Assembly (NCBI GenBank): GCA_036557705.1 | Contig: DATBHB010000155.1 | Span: forward strand, 47,567 to 111,566 | Direction: 5' to 3' | DNA: 64,000 bases | From: VAZQ01 sp036557705 | GTDB taxonomy: Bacteria; Pseudomonadota; Alphaproteobacteria; Rhizobiales; Xanthobacteraceae | Shown here: piece after piece, positions 54,301 to 61,517 of the stretch | How positions within the stretch are numbered: position 1 is the stretch's first letter | Layout: each line of letters begins with the position of its first letter | The notes under the pieces: generated by a model | Told to the model about the DNA's origin: nothing | The model's database searches: none | The model's input: only the letters and a program-made list of their open reading frames with translations | Program-made: the position numbers and the translations under genes

Positions 54301-55306
54301 CGTCGGTCGACGTGCCGCCCATGTCGAAGCCGACGAGGTGCGAGAAACCTGCCGCACGTCCGGTTTCCGCCATGCCGACGACGCCGGCCGCGGGTCCGGA
54401 GAGGATCGCATCCTTGCCCTGGAACATGTCCGCGGCAGTGAGCCCGCCCGAGGACATCATGAACATCAGCCGGACCGCCGCCTCTCCCCGCTTGTCGGCC
54501 CTCACCTCTCCCCGCTTGCGGGGAGAGGTCGGATCGCGAAGCGATCCGGGTGAGGGGCCTTGGCCATCGAATTGCACAACTGGCAAATGCGGAGCACAGC
54601 TTTGCAGCTCGCCTGTCACCTGAGCCACGTAGCGACGCAGGATCGGCGATAGGTAAGCGTCGACGACCGTGGTGTCGCCGCGGGAAACGAGCTTGATCAG
54701 CGGCGAGACTTCGTGACTGACCGACACCTGCGGAAACCCAAGCGCGCGCGCCAGCGCGGCAACGCGCTGCTCGTGCTCGGGGTAGCGATAGGCATGCATG
54801 AACACGATCGCCACCGCGGCGATGCCGTCGGCGCGGGCACGTTCGAGCGCGTCCTTGAGCGGCGCCAGGTCGGGGAGCCGTTCGACCGTGCCGTCGGCGC
54901 GCACGCGCGCGTCCACCTCGATCACGCGCTCATAGACGATGTCCGGCTTGATGATCTGGCGGGCGAAGATTTTCGGGCGTGCCTGATAACCGATCCGCAA
55001 GGCGTCGCGGAATCCCCTGGTGATGAGCAGCAGCGTGCGCTCCCCCTTGCGCTCGAGGAGCGCGTTGGTGGCGACCGTGGTGCCCATCTTCACCGAGCCG
55101 ATCGCGTCTGTCGGAATCGGCTCGCCGCTCTTCAATTGGAGAAGATCGCGCATGCCCTGCACCGCCGCATCGCGATAGACCTCTGGGTTCTCCGAAAGGA
55201 GCTTGTGCGCGACCAGCTTGCCCTGGGGCGTGCGGGCGATGACGTCGGTAAACGTCCCGCCGCGGTCGATCCAGAACTCCCAACGGCCTGCGCTGCTGCG
55301 GCTCAT
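51377..55306 (-). CDS. 5-oxoprolinase / N-methylhydantoinase A-B fusion with two repeat-derived inserts
   Basis: A 1309-residue ATP-dependent cyclic amidohydrolase (OplAH type) that opens 5-oxoproline or hydantoins. The HyuA half begins WIDRGGTFTDVIARTPQGK and has GFDMGGTSTDVSHF. The HyuB half starts near residue 720 (EVFNNLFMSIAEQMG) and contains WVASRGHHADVGG and SGSPAGPG. Two stretches break the family alignment: about residues 245-278, from a CTCTCCCC palindrome, and about 848-909, from CATCCTGAGG-type palindromes. Without them the length is about 1213, normal for the family. The frame is intact throughout, so the product may be functional. Confidence 0.93.
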   Translation of the reverse strand: MSRSSAGRWEFWIDRGGTFTDVIARTPQGKLVAHKLLSENPEVYRDAAVQGMRDLLQLKSGEPIPTDAIGSVKMGTTVATNALLERKGERTLLLITRGFRDALRIGYQARPKIFARQIIKPDIVYERVIEVDARVRADGTVERLPDLAPLKDALERARADGIAAVAIVFMHAYRYPEHEQRVAALARALGFPQVSVSHEVSPLIKLVSRGDTTVVDAYLSPILRRYVAQVTGELQSCAPHLPVVQFDGQGPSPGSLRDPTSPRKRGEVRADKRGEAAVRLMFMMSSGGLTAADMFQGKDAILSGPAAGVVGMAETGRAAGFSHLVGFDMGGTSTDVSHFSGEYERAFETEVAGVRMRAPMMMIHTVAAGGGSVVHFDGSRFRVGPDSAGANPGPKSYRRGGPLTVTDANLLAGKLIPDFFPKIFGPRQDLPLDAAAVRADFEKLAAEIGEKTPEETADGFIKIAVENMANAIKKISVQRGYDVTRYTLNCFGGAGGQHACLVADALGITTILIHPLSSLLSAYGMGLADIRATRQQAVEEPLGSPALAIVGRIGRQLAKETVREVAAQGVAANKIGAFVSAHIRYAGTDTALIVPAFAVGTARGTAKMSLARMKSAFERAHRSQFGFIDRSKDLVVEAVSAEAVGGGTKFRDKRLPGTRRPLPSPARRTRFFSNGGWHRATVFTRDQLAPGHKVSGPAIIVEPHQTIVLEPGWQATITERNHLVLRRIVAARRRRAVGTTADPVMLEVFNNLFMSIAEQMGVTLQNTAYSVNIKERLDFSCAVFDASGSLVANAPHMPVHLGSMDRAVETIIRENRGRIAPGDVYAINAPYNGGTHLPDITVCTPVFEASSFEARPAKEPGEHLRMTVKARAQESGRAHLRMTKEARARHPEVRAKLASKDAREHLTPPKILFWVASRGHHADVGGIAPGSMSPNATTIEEEGVYIDNFKLVDRGRFRERELYELLAKAAHPARNPVQNINDLKAQIAANEKGVHELRKMVDQFTLPVVHAYMRHVQDNAAESVRRVIDRLHDSRFEYEMDQGTWISVRITVDKKRREATVDFTGTSPQQPSNFNAPEPVTRAAVLYVFRVMVDDDIPMNAGCLRPIRIVIPPKSMLSPHYPAAVVAGNVETSQAVTDCLFGALGALAAAQGTMNNLNFGNDKYQYYETICSGSPAGPGFNGTEAVHTHMTNTRLTDPEVLEFRYPVLLEDFHIREGSGGRGRWHAGDGVTRTIRFLEKMECTILSGHRRVPPFGLAGGESGEVGENSVRRQDGRIEKLEGCDATVLEGGEAITIRTPTAGGYGAPEDA
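52572..52770. repeat. CCTCAGGATGA-type palindromic repeats inside the oxoprolinase gene
   Basis: Tandem hairpins built from TCATCCTGAGGTGC and GCCTCGAAGGATGA with GC-rich inner arms (GGCGCGCGCC type, and GCCCGGC...GCCGGGC). They are translated on the minus strand as HLRMT- and RHPEVRA-like peptides, adding about 60 residues between CTPVF and ILFWVASRG. Related copies lie near 43175 and 61150-61395, outside genes. Confidence 0.85.
54471..54572. repeat. CTCTCCCC palindromic repeat inside the oxoprolinase gene
   Basis: The hairpin CCTCTCCCCGCTT and GCGGGGAGAGG, then GATCGCGAAGCGATC, is the same family as 29338-29408. In frame it encodes DPTSPRKRGEVRADKRGE, a peptide inserted between VVQ and LMFMMSSGG of the HyuA half. 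Confidence 0.85.
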
Positions 55307-55321
55307 GCGTCTTCATCTGGT

Positions 55322-55352
55322 GAAGGCCCGGCGGGGTTGCCGCCGGGCCTTC
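55322..55352. terminator. Hairpin between rnpB and the oxoprolinase gene
   Basis: GAAGGCCCGGCGG (55322-55334) pairs with CCGCCGGGCCTTC (55340-55352). It lies just past the mature rnpB 3' end and could end or process that transcript. No T-tract follows on the minus strand. Confidence 0.5.
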
Positions 55353-55358
55353 TCAAGC

Positions 55359-55920
55359 ATCAGCCGGCCTGTAAGCCGGGTTCTGTAGGGCGCACCCTCG
55401 TTCCTTTTCCCTCCCCCGCTTGCGGGGGAGGGTCAGGATGGGGGCGCGCGTGACGGCCATTCCTCTGCGTCGCCGGTTGCCCGGCGCGTCAAGCAACCTA
55501 CCCGGACGGCAGGACCCGGACATCGGTCCCGAGACTTGCTCCCGTTTGCGCGGGAAGAAAACCCTCGCGCCGTCCCTATTCGGTCTTGCTCCCGGTGGGG
55601 TTTGCCGTGCCGCCTGCGTTGCCGCACGGCGCGGTGCGCTCTTACCGCACCGTTTCACCCTTGCCGGCCGCTTCTGCCTTTCTGTGGGAAAAGCGCGGCC
55701 GGCGGTTTGTTTTCTGTGGCACTTTCCCTGAGGTAATCCCGCCGCAGCGAAAATCCCCGCCGAAGCGAGAACCCGCCGAAGCGAGAACCCGCCGAGGCGG
55801 TAAGCCTCGCCGAAACGAGAACCCCGCCGGATGTTATCCGGCACCGCATGCCCATGGAGCCCGGACTTTCCTCTGCGGCGACCTTTCGGTCCTTGCCGGA
55901 GCGGCCGTCCGGCCGACTGA
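55359..55920 (-). ncRNA. rnpB: RNase P RNA, enlarged by repeats
   Basis: The catalytic RNA of RNase P, partner of rnpA at 4469. Reading the minus strand: TCAGTCGGCC at the 5' end pairs with GGCCGGCTGA at the 3' end (P1). AGAGGAAAGTCCGGGCTCC, GGAAAGTGCCACAGAAA, CACCGGGAGCAAGACC, GAATGGCCGTC and ACAGAACCCGGCTTACAGG are the universal core blocks. The length of about 560 nt exceeds the usual 380-420. The excess is in the P12 region (repeats of TTCTCGCTTCGGCGGG, 55735-55835) and a CCCTCCCCC/GGGGGAGGG hairpin just before the 3' core (55385-55455). The core is intact. End positions are estimated from P1. Confidence 0.93.
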
Positions 55921-55930
55921 CGATCATAAA

Positions 55931-56060
55931 GGTGGCGAGGAGCGCAGCCGCAGTCAAGCCGGAGGTGGCGAGGAGCGCAGGCGCAGTCAAGCCGGAGGTG
56001 GCGAGGAGCGCAGCCGCAGTCAAGCCTGAGGTGGCGAGGAGCGCGCGCGCGGTCAAGCCG
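55931..56060. repeat. 33-bp tandem repeat, four copies
   Basis: Units start at 55931, 55964, 55997 and 56030 with consensus GGTGGCGAGGAGCGCAGCCG then CAGTCAAGCCGGA. The first three differ at one or two bases, the fourth at more. The array lies directly upstream of rnpB on the minus strand, in the place of its promoter, and just before the GS-like gene on the plus strand. Confidence 0.85.
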
Positions 56061-56107
56061 GCCCCGGATTGGCGGCTGCGCTTTGCGCAGTCGCCGATCC
56101 GGGCTAC
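56061..56107. repeat. CCCGGATT-type palindromic repeat
   Basis: CCCGGATTGGCGGCTGCGC (56063-56081) pairs with GCGCAGTCGCCGATCCGGG (56085-56103) at 17 of 19 positions, the two others being G-U type. It ends in GGGCTAC, as in the copies at 1811 and 63928. It lies ten bases before the GS-like start codon. Confidence 0.8.
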
Positions 56108-56116
56108 GCATCAACG

Positions 56117-57607
56117 ATGACCTCGCAATCGTTCATCGAGCGGCACGGCCTGTGGTCGGAGGACCAGCGCAGGCAGGCGCAAGAGCTTAAAGCCAGGGTC
56201 CGCAAGGACGAACTCCACTTCATCCGGCTCGCCTGGGCCGACCCGCACGGCGCCTCGCGCGCCAAGGCGGTGACGGCACCGGCGTTCATCGCAGCGCTCG
56301 CCAATGGCTACAACATCAACGTGGCCACCACGACGCTCGATTCGGCCAATGCCCGCACCTTCTCGTCGTTTACCCGCGGCGGCGGGATGGGGCTGCCGGA
56401 AATGACCGGCTCGCCCAACCTCACCGTCGTGCCGGACCCATCCACGTTCCGCGTCCTGCCCTGGGCGCCGGGCGTCGGCTGGGTCCTCTGCGATGAATAT
56501 TTCAACACCGGCGTGCCGTTTCATTTCTCGCCGCGGCACCTGTTGCGCCGCCAGTTGCGGCGCCTGCGCGAGCAGGGCATGGGGCTCGTGATCGGGCTCG
56601 AAGTCGAGTGGTACCTCCTGCGTCTCGCCGAAGATCGGCTCGGCGACGAGCACGTCGGCGCGCCCGGAACGCGCGGCCGGCCGGTGGCGACCATGCCGCC
56701 GGAGCCCGGCTATTCGTATCACAGCGAATCCAACATGGACATGATGCAGGGTGTGCTCAGCACGCTTGCCGCTGCGTTGGAGAAACTTTCCCTGCCGCTG
56801 CGCTCGGTCGAAAACGAATGGGGCCCCGGCCAGGTCGAGTGCACCTTTGCGGCTACCGATGCGCTCACCGCTGCCGACAATTATTTTCTGTTTCGCACCG
56901 CGACGCGGCAGCTCTGCCGGCGCCACGGTCATTTCGCAACCTTCATGTGCCGGCCGGGACTGAAAGGTTACTATTCGAGCGGCTGGCACCTCCATCAGTC
57001 GCTGGTCGATGCCGTCACCGGAAGCAATCTGTTCGTGCCGCGAGCCCGCGGCGAGGCGCTCTCGCCGGCGGGACTGAAGTTCGCGGCCGGCCTCCTGGAG
57101 CACGCAGCCCCGTGCACGGCCTTTACCACACCGACCGTCAACGGCTATCGGCGCTTTCGGCCCAACTCGCTTGCACCCGATCGCGCCACCTGGTGCTACG
57201 ACCATCGCGGCGTCATGATCCGGGCGCTCGGCGGACCTGGCGATCCGGCGACGCGGCTTGAGAACCGGGCCGGCGAACCCGCGGCGAACCCTTATCTCTT
57301 TATCGCCTCGCAGATCGTGGCCGGACTCGACGGCATGGCGCGAGTACTCGATCCCGGACCGCCCAGCGAAGAACCCTATGCGTCGAATCGTCCGTTGCTG
57401 CCGAAGAGCCTGCCCGCGGCTCTCAACGCTCTGGAAAAGGAACCGCTGTTCCGCAACGAGTTCGGCGCCGTTTTCATCGATTATTTTCTCAAGCTCAAGC
57501 GTAACGAGGCGGGTCGTTTCCAGCGCTGGCTCGAACAGACGGGCGCCAAGGATGACGGCGAGGAGACCACGGACTGGGAGCAGCGCGAGTATTTCGACTT
57601 CTTCTAG
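56117..57607 (+). CDS. Glutamine-synthetase-like enzyme (gamma-glutamyl-amide synthetase type)
   Basis: A 496-residue protein of the glutamine synthetase superfamily. RLAWADPHGASRAKAV and GLPEMTGSPNLTVVPD belong to the beta-grasp domain; GLEVEWYLL, ENEWGPGQVECTF, HLHQSL and NGYRRFRPNSLAP supply the metal, glutamate and ATP sites. The HLHQ and FRPN forms are usual for amine-specific relatives rather than GlnA. In aniline-degrading operons (tdnQ/atdA1) such an enzyme makes gamma-glutamylanilide from aniline, glutamate and ATP. Here a Rieske dioxygenase follows, supporting a similar job. ATG at 56117 is preferred over upstream frame extension into the repeat. Confidence 0.87.
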   Translation: MTSQSFIERHGLWSEDQRRQAQELKARVRKDELHFIRLAWADPHGASRAKAVTAPAFIAALANGYNINVATTTLDSANARTFSSFTRGGGMGLPEMTGSPNLTVVPDPSTFRVLPWAPGVGWVLCDEYFNTGVPFHFSPRHLLRRQLRRLREQGMGLVIGLEVEWYLLRLAEDRLGDEHVGAPGTRGRPVATMPPEPGYSYHSESNMDMMQGVLSTLAAALEKLSLPLRSVENEWGPGQVECTFAATDALTAADNYFLFRTATRQLCRRHGHFATFMCRPGLKGYYSSGWHLHQSLVDAVTGSNLFVPRARGEALSPAGLKFAAGLLEHAAPCTAFTTPTVNGYRRFRPNSLAPDRATWCYDHRGVMIRALGGPGDPATRLENRAGEPAANPYLFIASQIVAGLDGMARVLDPGPPSEEPYASNRPLLPKSLPAALNALEKEPLFRNEFGAVFIDYFLKLKRNEAGRFQRWLEQTGAKDDGEETTDWEQREYFDFF

Positions 57608-57704
57608 GTCCTTATATCCTGATAGGACTAGAGCAGATTGGGAAGGTTTGCATCATTAGCAACCATGAAGGTCCAAGAAAGGGTACGATCGGCGGTGCCG
57701 CAAA

Positions 57705-57856
57705 CTCCCACCCTCCCCTGGAGGGGGAGGGTCGGCGCTTCTTCAGCGCGCCGGGGTGGGGTGAACCGCAGGCAACTCGCGTGGGGCTTTCACCCCACCC
57801 CGCTCGCCTCGCAAGGGCTCGGCGAGCGACCCTCCCCCTCCAGGGGAGGGTGGGAG
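57705..57856. repeat. 152-bp inverted repeat with perfect 30-bp arms
   Basis: Positions 57705-57734 and 57827-57856 are exact inverted copies (CTCCCACCCTCCCCTGGAGG plus ten more bases). An inner pair GGGGTGGGGTGAA / TTTCACCCCACCCC makes a nested stem. The arm also occurs, once, at 6641-6670. It fills most of the 318-base gap between the GS-like and dioxygenase genes and would make a long hairpin in their joint transcript. Confidence 0.88.
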
Positions 57857-57926
57857 CCTGTGGCACGAGAATCGTGACCTTCGACCCGGGATGCAACCTG
57901 ACCGCATCGAGCGAAGGACGGCCGCC

Positions 57927-59303
57927 ATGTTGGACAAAGTCAATCTCGCGTCAGGCGCACCGGCGGACGCATCCGGCCTCTACGACTGGGACCAGCTGGT
58001 GCAGGACGATCGCGTTCACCGGCTGATCTACACGGACCCTGTGATCTTTGCGGCCGAGATGACCCACATTTTCGGCGCCGTCTGGGTCTATCTCGCGCAC
58101 GAGAGCCAGATTCCAAACAACGACGATTTCATCACCACGCGCCTTGGATTGCGGCCGATCATCGTGCTGCGGGACTCGCACGGAAAGCTCCGTGCCTTGT
58201 TCAACCGCTGCAGCCATCGCGGAACGACGCTCTGCCGCAAGGACCGCGGTTCGGCGCGCATGTTCACCTGCCCGTATCACGGCTGGAGCTATCTCAACAC
58301 CGGGAAGCTGCGCGCAGTGCCGTGGCCCGACGGCTACGCCTGCGATTTCAAGGATGCGAAATTCAACGTCGCCCAGGTGCCGCGCGTCGAGAGCTATCGC
58401 GGCTTCATCTTCGGCACGCTCAATCCCGAGGCGCCGTCGCTCCTCGATTATCTCGGCGCGATTACGCGTCCGATCGACGAATGGCTCGACCGCAATCCCG
58501 GCGGCAAGGTCGCGGTGTGCGAAGCCAACCGGCTCAAATTCAAAGGTAACTGGAAGCTCGCTTACGACAATTCCGGCGACGGCTATCACGTCGTGTTCTC
58601 GCACCGCTCTCTGCTGGCGATGGAGAACCGCCTCGCCGACGAGGCCAACAAGGGCATGAGCTATTACAAGGGATCGCCCGATACCAAGGCGATGTACATG
58701 GCCTATACGGGTAACGGCCATCATTTCAAGGACAAGCGGCCCAACATTGCCAAGCGCGCTGGCGGGCTATGGGCGGTGGAGGGGCCGGCGCCCGGCAGCG
58801 ATCACTATGTGCAGGAGCTGCGCCGCCGGTTTGGCCCCAAAGCGGACGAAATTCTCGATCTGGTTTCCTCGGAGCCGGTCAATATCAACGTGTTTCCGAA
58901 CCTTTCGCTGCTCGGCAATCATATCCAGGTGTTCGAGCCGGTGGCGGTCGATGAGACGAATGTGACCTGGTACGGCACCGCCGTCGTCGACGAGGAAGGG
59001 GCGCTCGGCGGCGCGGCCTCCGAGGTGAATGCGTTGCGCATGCGCACCCAGGAGCAGTTCCCCAATTTCGGCGAAGTCGACGACCTCGCCAATTTCGAGG
59101 AGATTCAGCGCGGGCTTGCCTGCCTGGAAGACGAGTGGATCTACATGCATCGCGGTCTCGGCATTCCAGGGCGCGTGAACACCGACGCCAGCGGTGTCAT
59201 CACGGCGCCGGCGACCGACGAAGCCTTCATGCGCGAATACATCAAGGAATGGAAGCGGCTGATGAAGGCGCGGCCGCAACTCATCGTGCAAAGGGAGCCG
59301 TGA
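57927..59303 (+). CDS. Rieske non-haem iron aromatic-ring dioxygenase, alpha subunit
   Basis: A 458-residue catalytic subunit. The Rieske cluster ligands are Cys95, His97, Cys115 and His118 in CSHRGTTL and CPYHGW. The mononuclear iron site is Asp218-His221-His226 in DNSGDGYHVVFSH. GAAGGA sets the start. It dihydroxylates an aromatic or opens the way to amine release, using electrons from a reductase not in this window. The beta subunit lies 2.2 kb downstream, beyond an IS110-family insertion. The GS-like gene upstream points to an aromatic amine substrate; this is inference. Confidence 0.92.
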   Translation: MLDKVNLASGAPADASGLYDWDQLVQDDRVHRLIYTDPVIFAAEMTHIFGAVWVYLAHESQIPNNDDFITTRLGLRPIIVLRDSHGKLRALFNRCSHRGTTLCRKDRGSARMFTCPYHGWSYLNTGKLRAVPWPDGYACDFKDAKFNVAQVPRVESYRGFIFGTLNPEAPSLLDYLGAITRPIDEWLDRNPGGKVAVCEANRLKFKGNWKLAYDNSGDGYHVVFSHRSLLAMENRLADEANKGMSYYKGSPDTKAMYMAYTGNGHHFKDKRPNIAKRAGGLWAVEGPAPGSDHYVQELRRRFGPKADEILDLVSSEPVNINVFPNLSLLGNHIQVFEPVAVDETNVTWYGTAVVDEEGALGGAASEVNALRMRTQEQFPNFGEVDDLANFEEIQRGLACLEDEWIYMHRGLGIPGRVNTDASGVITAPATDEAFMREYIKEWKRLMKARPQLIVQREP

Positions 59304-59920
59304 GTCGGAGGACGGAGGTCGGATGACGAATGTTATATTTAGATGTCAATGTCAGAAGACGAGGATCGAGGATGAGGCGTGACTTCGATGTTCTACACCG
59401 ACGTGCAGCCGTCATCCTTGTATGGGGCCCCGAGTCAAGAGGCAGGGATCCGGCGGTGAGGCAAGGAACTCGTGGCGGGCCACGAGCAACGCTTCCCTTG
59501 GTCAGTTTCTTTGTTCGACCGAGGCGTTTCTTCGTCCCGACCTCGAATCTGCCGAAGCGCCGCGCGCAGCCGCCGTCAAGGCTGGCCGTCGCTGTGACGT
59601 TGCCACAAACGAGCAAGTTTCCAGGCCACGCCTTGACGGCGGCGAGCACGGCGCGAGGCTTTCGAGGTCGGGACGAATGGTCGCGACAGAGACGGCAAGA
59701 CGTGATCCTGGACCGGGCCGTGAATAGTAAATGCGGAAACCACCGCATCACCTTGTATCCGGTCGGGCACGAAGGCCCGTACCCTAATTCTTCATGCACG
59801 GGTGAAGGCAAGGCCCAGAAAAGACGGGACCCATCTGAGAGAACGGGTAGTGTTATCCCATGGATGACGCCGGTCACACATCTGTCCTGGTTCACGTCGG
59901 CCGTCATTGCACGCGGCCGA
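59304..59920. other. 617-base stretch with no recognisable gene
   Basis: Open frames exist on both strands here but are arginine/proline-rich and match nothing. The first bases (GTCGGAGGACGGAGGTCGG) are purine-rich like the segment before the beta subunit at 61455, suggesting both are remnants of one intergenic region split by insertion. The rest may include the right end of the IS110-type element. Confidence 0.5.
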
Positions 59921-61078
59921 TTACAAGCTCGGGCGCATGACGGCGCCGGTGGGGATCAGGCCGAGCGTCAGATAACGCCACAGAGCCACCATCAGCTTGC
60001 GCGCGAGCGCCACGATCGCGACCCGGCGCGGTCTGCCCTTGAGATTGCCCACCCGCTTCTGAAACCAGCGGGTCAATTCGCTTTCAGGCTGATGCTGCAC
60101 CCAGAACCAGGCAAGCTCGATGGCGACCGTGCGGGCGCGGGCATTGCCGGATTTGCTGATCCCCTGCTCGCGCACAATGGTGCCGCTGTTGAACGGCGTC
60201 CCGGTGAGCCCGAAATAGCTGCCGACTTGGCGCCGGTTGTCGAACGAGCGATAGAACGCCTCGTTGACCAGCTTTTGCCCTCCGATCATCCCGATGCCCT
60301 TAAGACCGGCAAGCATCACCGTCTTGGCTTCCGGGGAAGCGGGTTTCGCGGCGCGCAGTTCGGCACGGCTTTTAGCCTCAATCTCATTGATTTGCCGAAG
60401 CACCACAGAAAGCCGTTCATGTTCGCGCACGATCTCCGTCTTGAGGCGCTCGGGCAAAGGACGTCCATCGCCGGTGCGCATCTTGTCGAGGCCGGCAATA
60501 AACCCTCGCGAGAGCGGCATCACATTGCGGACGCCTTGGGCGTGGAGCAGTCCCTTGATTCGATTGGTGTGTGCTGTTTGCTCCTCCTTGAGGTATTCGC
60601 GCTCGCGATTGAGCCGCTTGCGATCCTCATCTTCGACTGCCGGAACGTGCACCATGCTGCAGACCCGCGGTTCGCCTCGCAAATAGGCCAACAGCGTGCG
60701 CATGAGCTGATCGAGGTCGATGTTGTCGGTCTTGACGCGCCGAGCCCGGCGGTTGACCGCGATGCTCGCCGGATCGACCTCGTAGTTGGTCACGTCGTGG
60801 TCAGTCAGCCAGCGATGCAGCCAGTGCGCATCGAACCCGGCTTCATAGCAGGACACGATGCGAACCGGCTTTCCGCCGCTCGCGGCTTTCGCCCGTGCCA
60901 TCGTCAATCGCTCCGTCAGCGCCTTCAAATCCCCTCCGGGGATGGAGTATCGGCTCAGCTTCTGCGATCCCGGCAGCAGCAGGCCGAGCTTCCAAGTCGC
61001 TTTGCTCAGTTCAAAAACAAGGTAAACCGTGGCATATTCAGTCGCGGCGGGCGTGCCAATGTGATCGGGATTAATCAT
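59921..61078 (-). mobile_element. IS110-family transposase
   Basis: A 385-residue DEDD-type transposase beginning MINPDHIGTPAATEYATVYL. The N-terminal half includes LVFELSKATWKL, ISCYEAGFDAHWLHRWL and VKTDNIDLDQLM, the RuvC-like acidic residues; the first position is Glu, as in some rhizobial members. The C-terminal Transposase_20 half has LKGIGMIGGQKLVNEAFY and GSYFGLTGTPFNSG, including the serine region. A longer open frame to 61519 is repeat-derived and not part of the protein. IS110 elements work with a bridge RNA coded in their non-coding ends; none could be identified by eye. It separates the dioxygenase subunits. Confidence 0.9.
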
Positions 61079-61149
61079 CTTGATCCTCCGAGGTTGGATG
61101 GTTGTTGGAAATCCGATCCTAACCTCTTGGCCGCTCGCCGCCCCATAGA

Positions 61150-61395
61150 ATCTGAGGCGCGAGCATGCAATCACTTGATTGCATGCGAGCCTCGAAGGAT
61201 GGCGGCTGCCTCTTGCTAATTCGTCCGATGTGGGCGCCGTCCGGGGCCGTCGCCCTTCGATCTCGGGTTTACCCGAGATCGGATGACACTGCGCAAGTCG
61301 GCCAGGGCCGACTTGCGATGGCTTGCCCGGCTGAAGAGGCCGGGCAAGCACCTCAGGGTGACGGTGAACAAGCACCTCAGGGTGACGGTGAAAGA
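61150..61395. repeat. CCTCAGG/GAAGGATG palindromic repeat cluster
   Basis: Several hairpins upstream of the transposase: GAGGCGCGAGCATGCAATCA with TGATTGCATGCGAGCCTC (61153-61193), ATCTCGGGT with ACCCGAGAT (61258-61280), GCAAGTCGGCC with GGCCGACTTGC, and CACCTCAGGGTGACGGTGAA in two tandem copies (61350-61392). Same family as the insert at 52572 in the oxoprolinase gene. Confidence 0.8.
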
Positions 61396-61454
61396 GAGCC
61401 GCCGCGGCAATAATCTTTGGCCAACCCAATCGGAAAACGCTCCAATCTCTGATA

Positions 61455-61515
61455 GCTTTATATCTGATCTCTGACATCTGATATCCGTCCTCTGACCTCT
61501 GCCCTCCGTCCTCTG
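61455..61515. repeat. Pyrimidine-rich low-complexity repeat before dioxygenase beta subunit
   Basis: Imperfect repeats of TCTGACCTCTG and CCGTCCTCTG type run up to the beta-subunit start. The purine-rich complement resembles the sequence right after the alpha-subunit stop (59306-59325). No ribosome site is obvious, so beta-subunit translation may be impaired or use a weak site. Confidence 0.6.
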
Positions 61516-61517
61516 TC

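Noticed and set aside
52799..54553. A 584-residue plus-strand frame inside the oxoprolinase gene
   Set aside because: Antisense shadow; the minus strand has clear HyuA/HyuB motifs across the same bases.
55931..56060. CRISPR-like array
   Set aside because: The 33-bp units are directly adjacent with no spacers, and no cas genes are present.
55353..56114. A 253-residue minus frame with repeated RHLRLDCGCAP-like peptides
   Set aside because: It overlaps rnpB and the 33-bp array; the peptide repeats are just translated DNA repeats.
59281..59907. A 208-residue minus frame
   Set aside because: No recognisable motif, unusual composition and no ribosome site; treated as non-coding between the dioxygenase and the IS element.
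59330..61219. A 629-residue plus-strand frame
   Set aside because: It is antisense to the IS110 transposase and arginine/histidine-rich, typical of GC-rich shadow frames.
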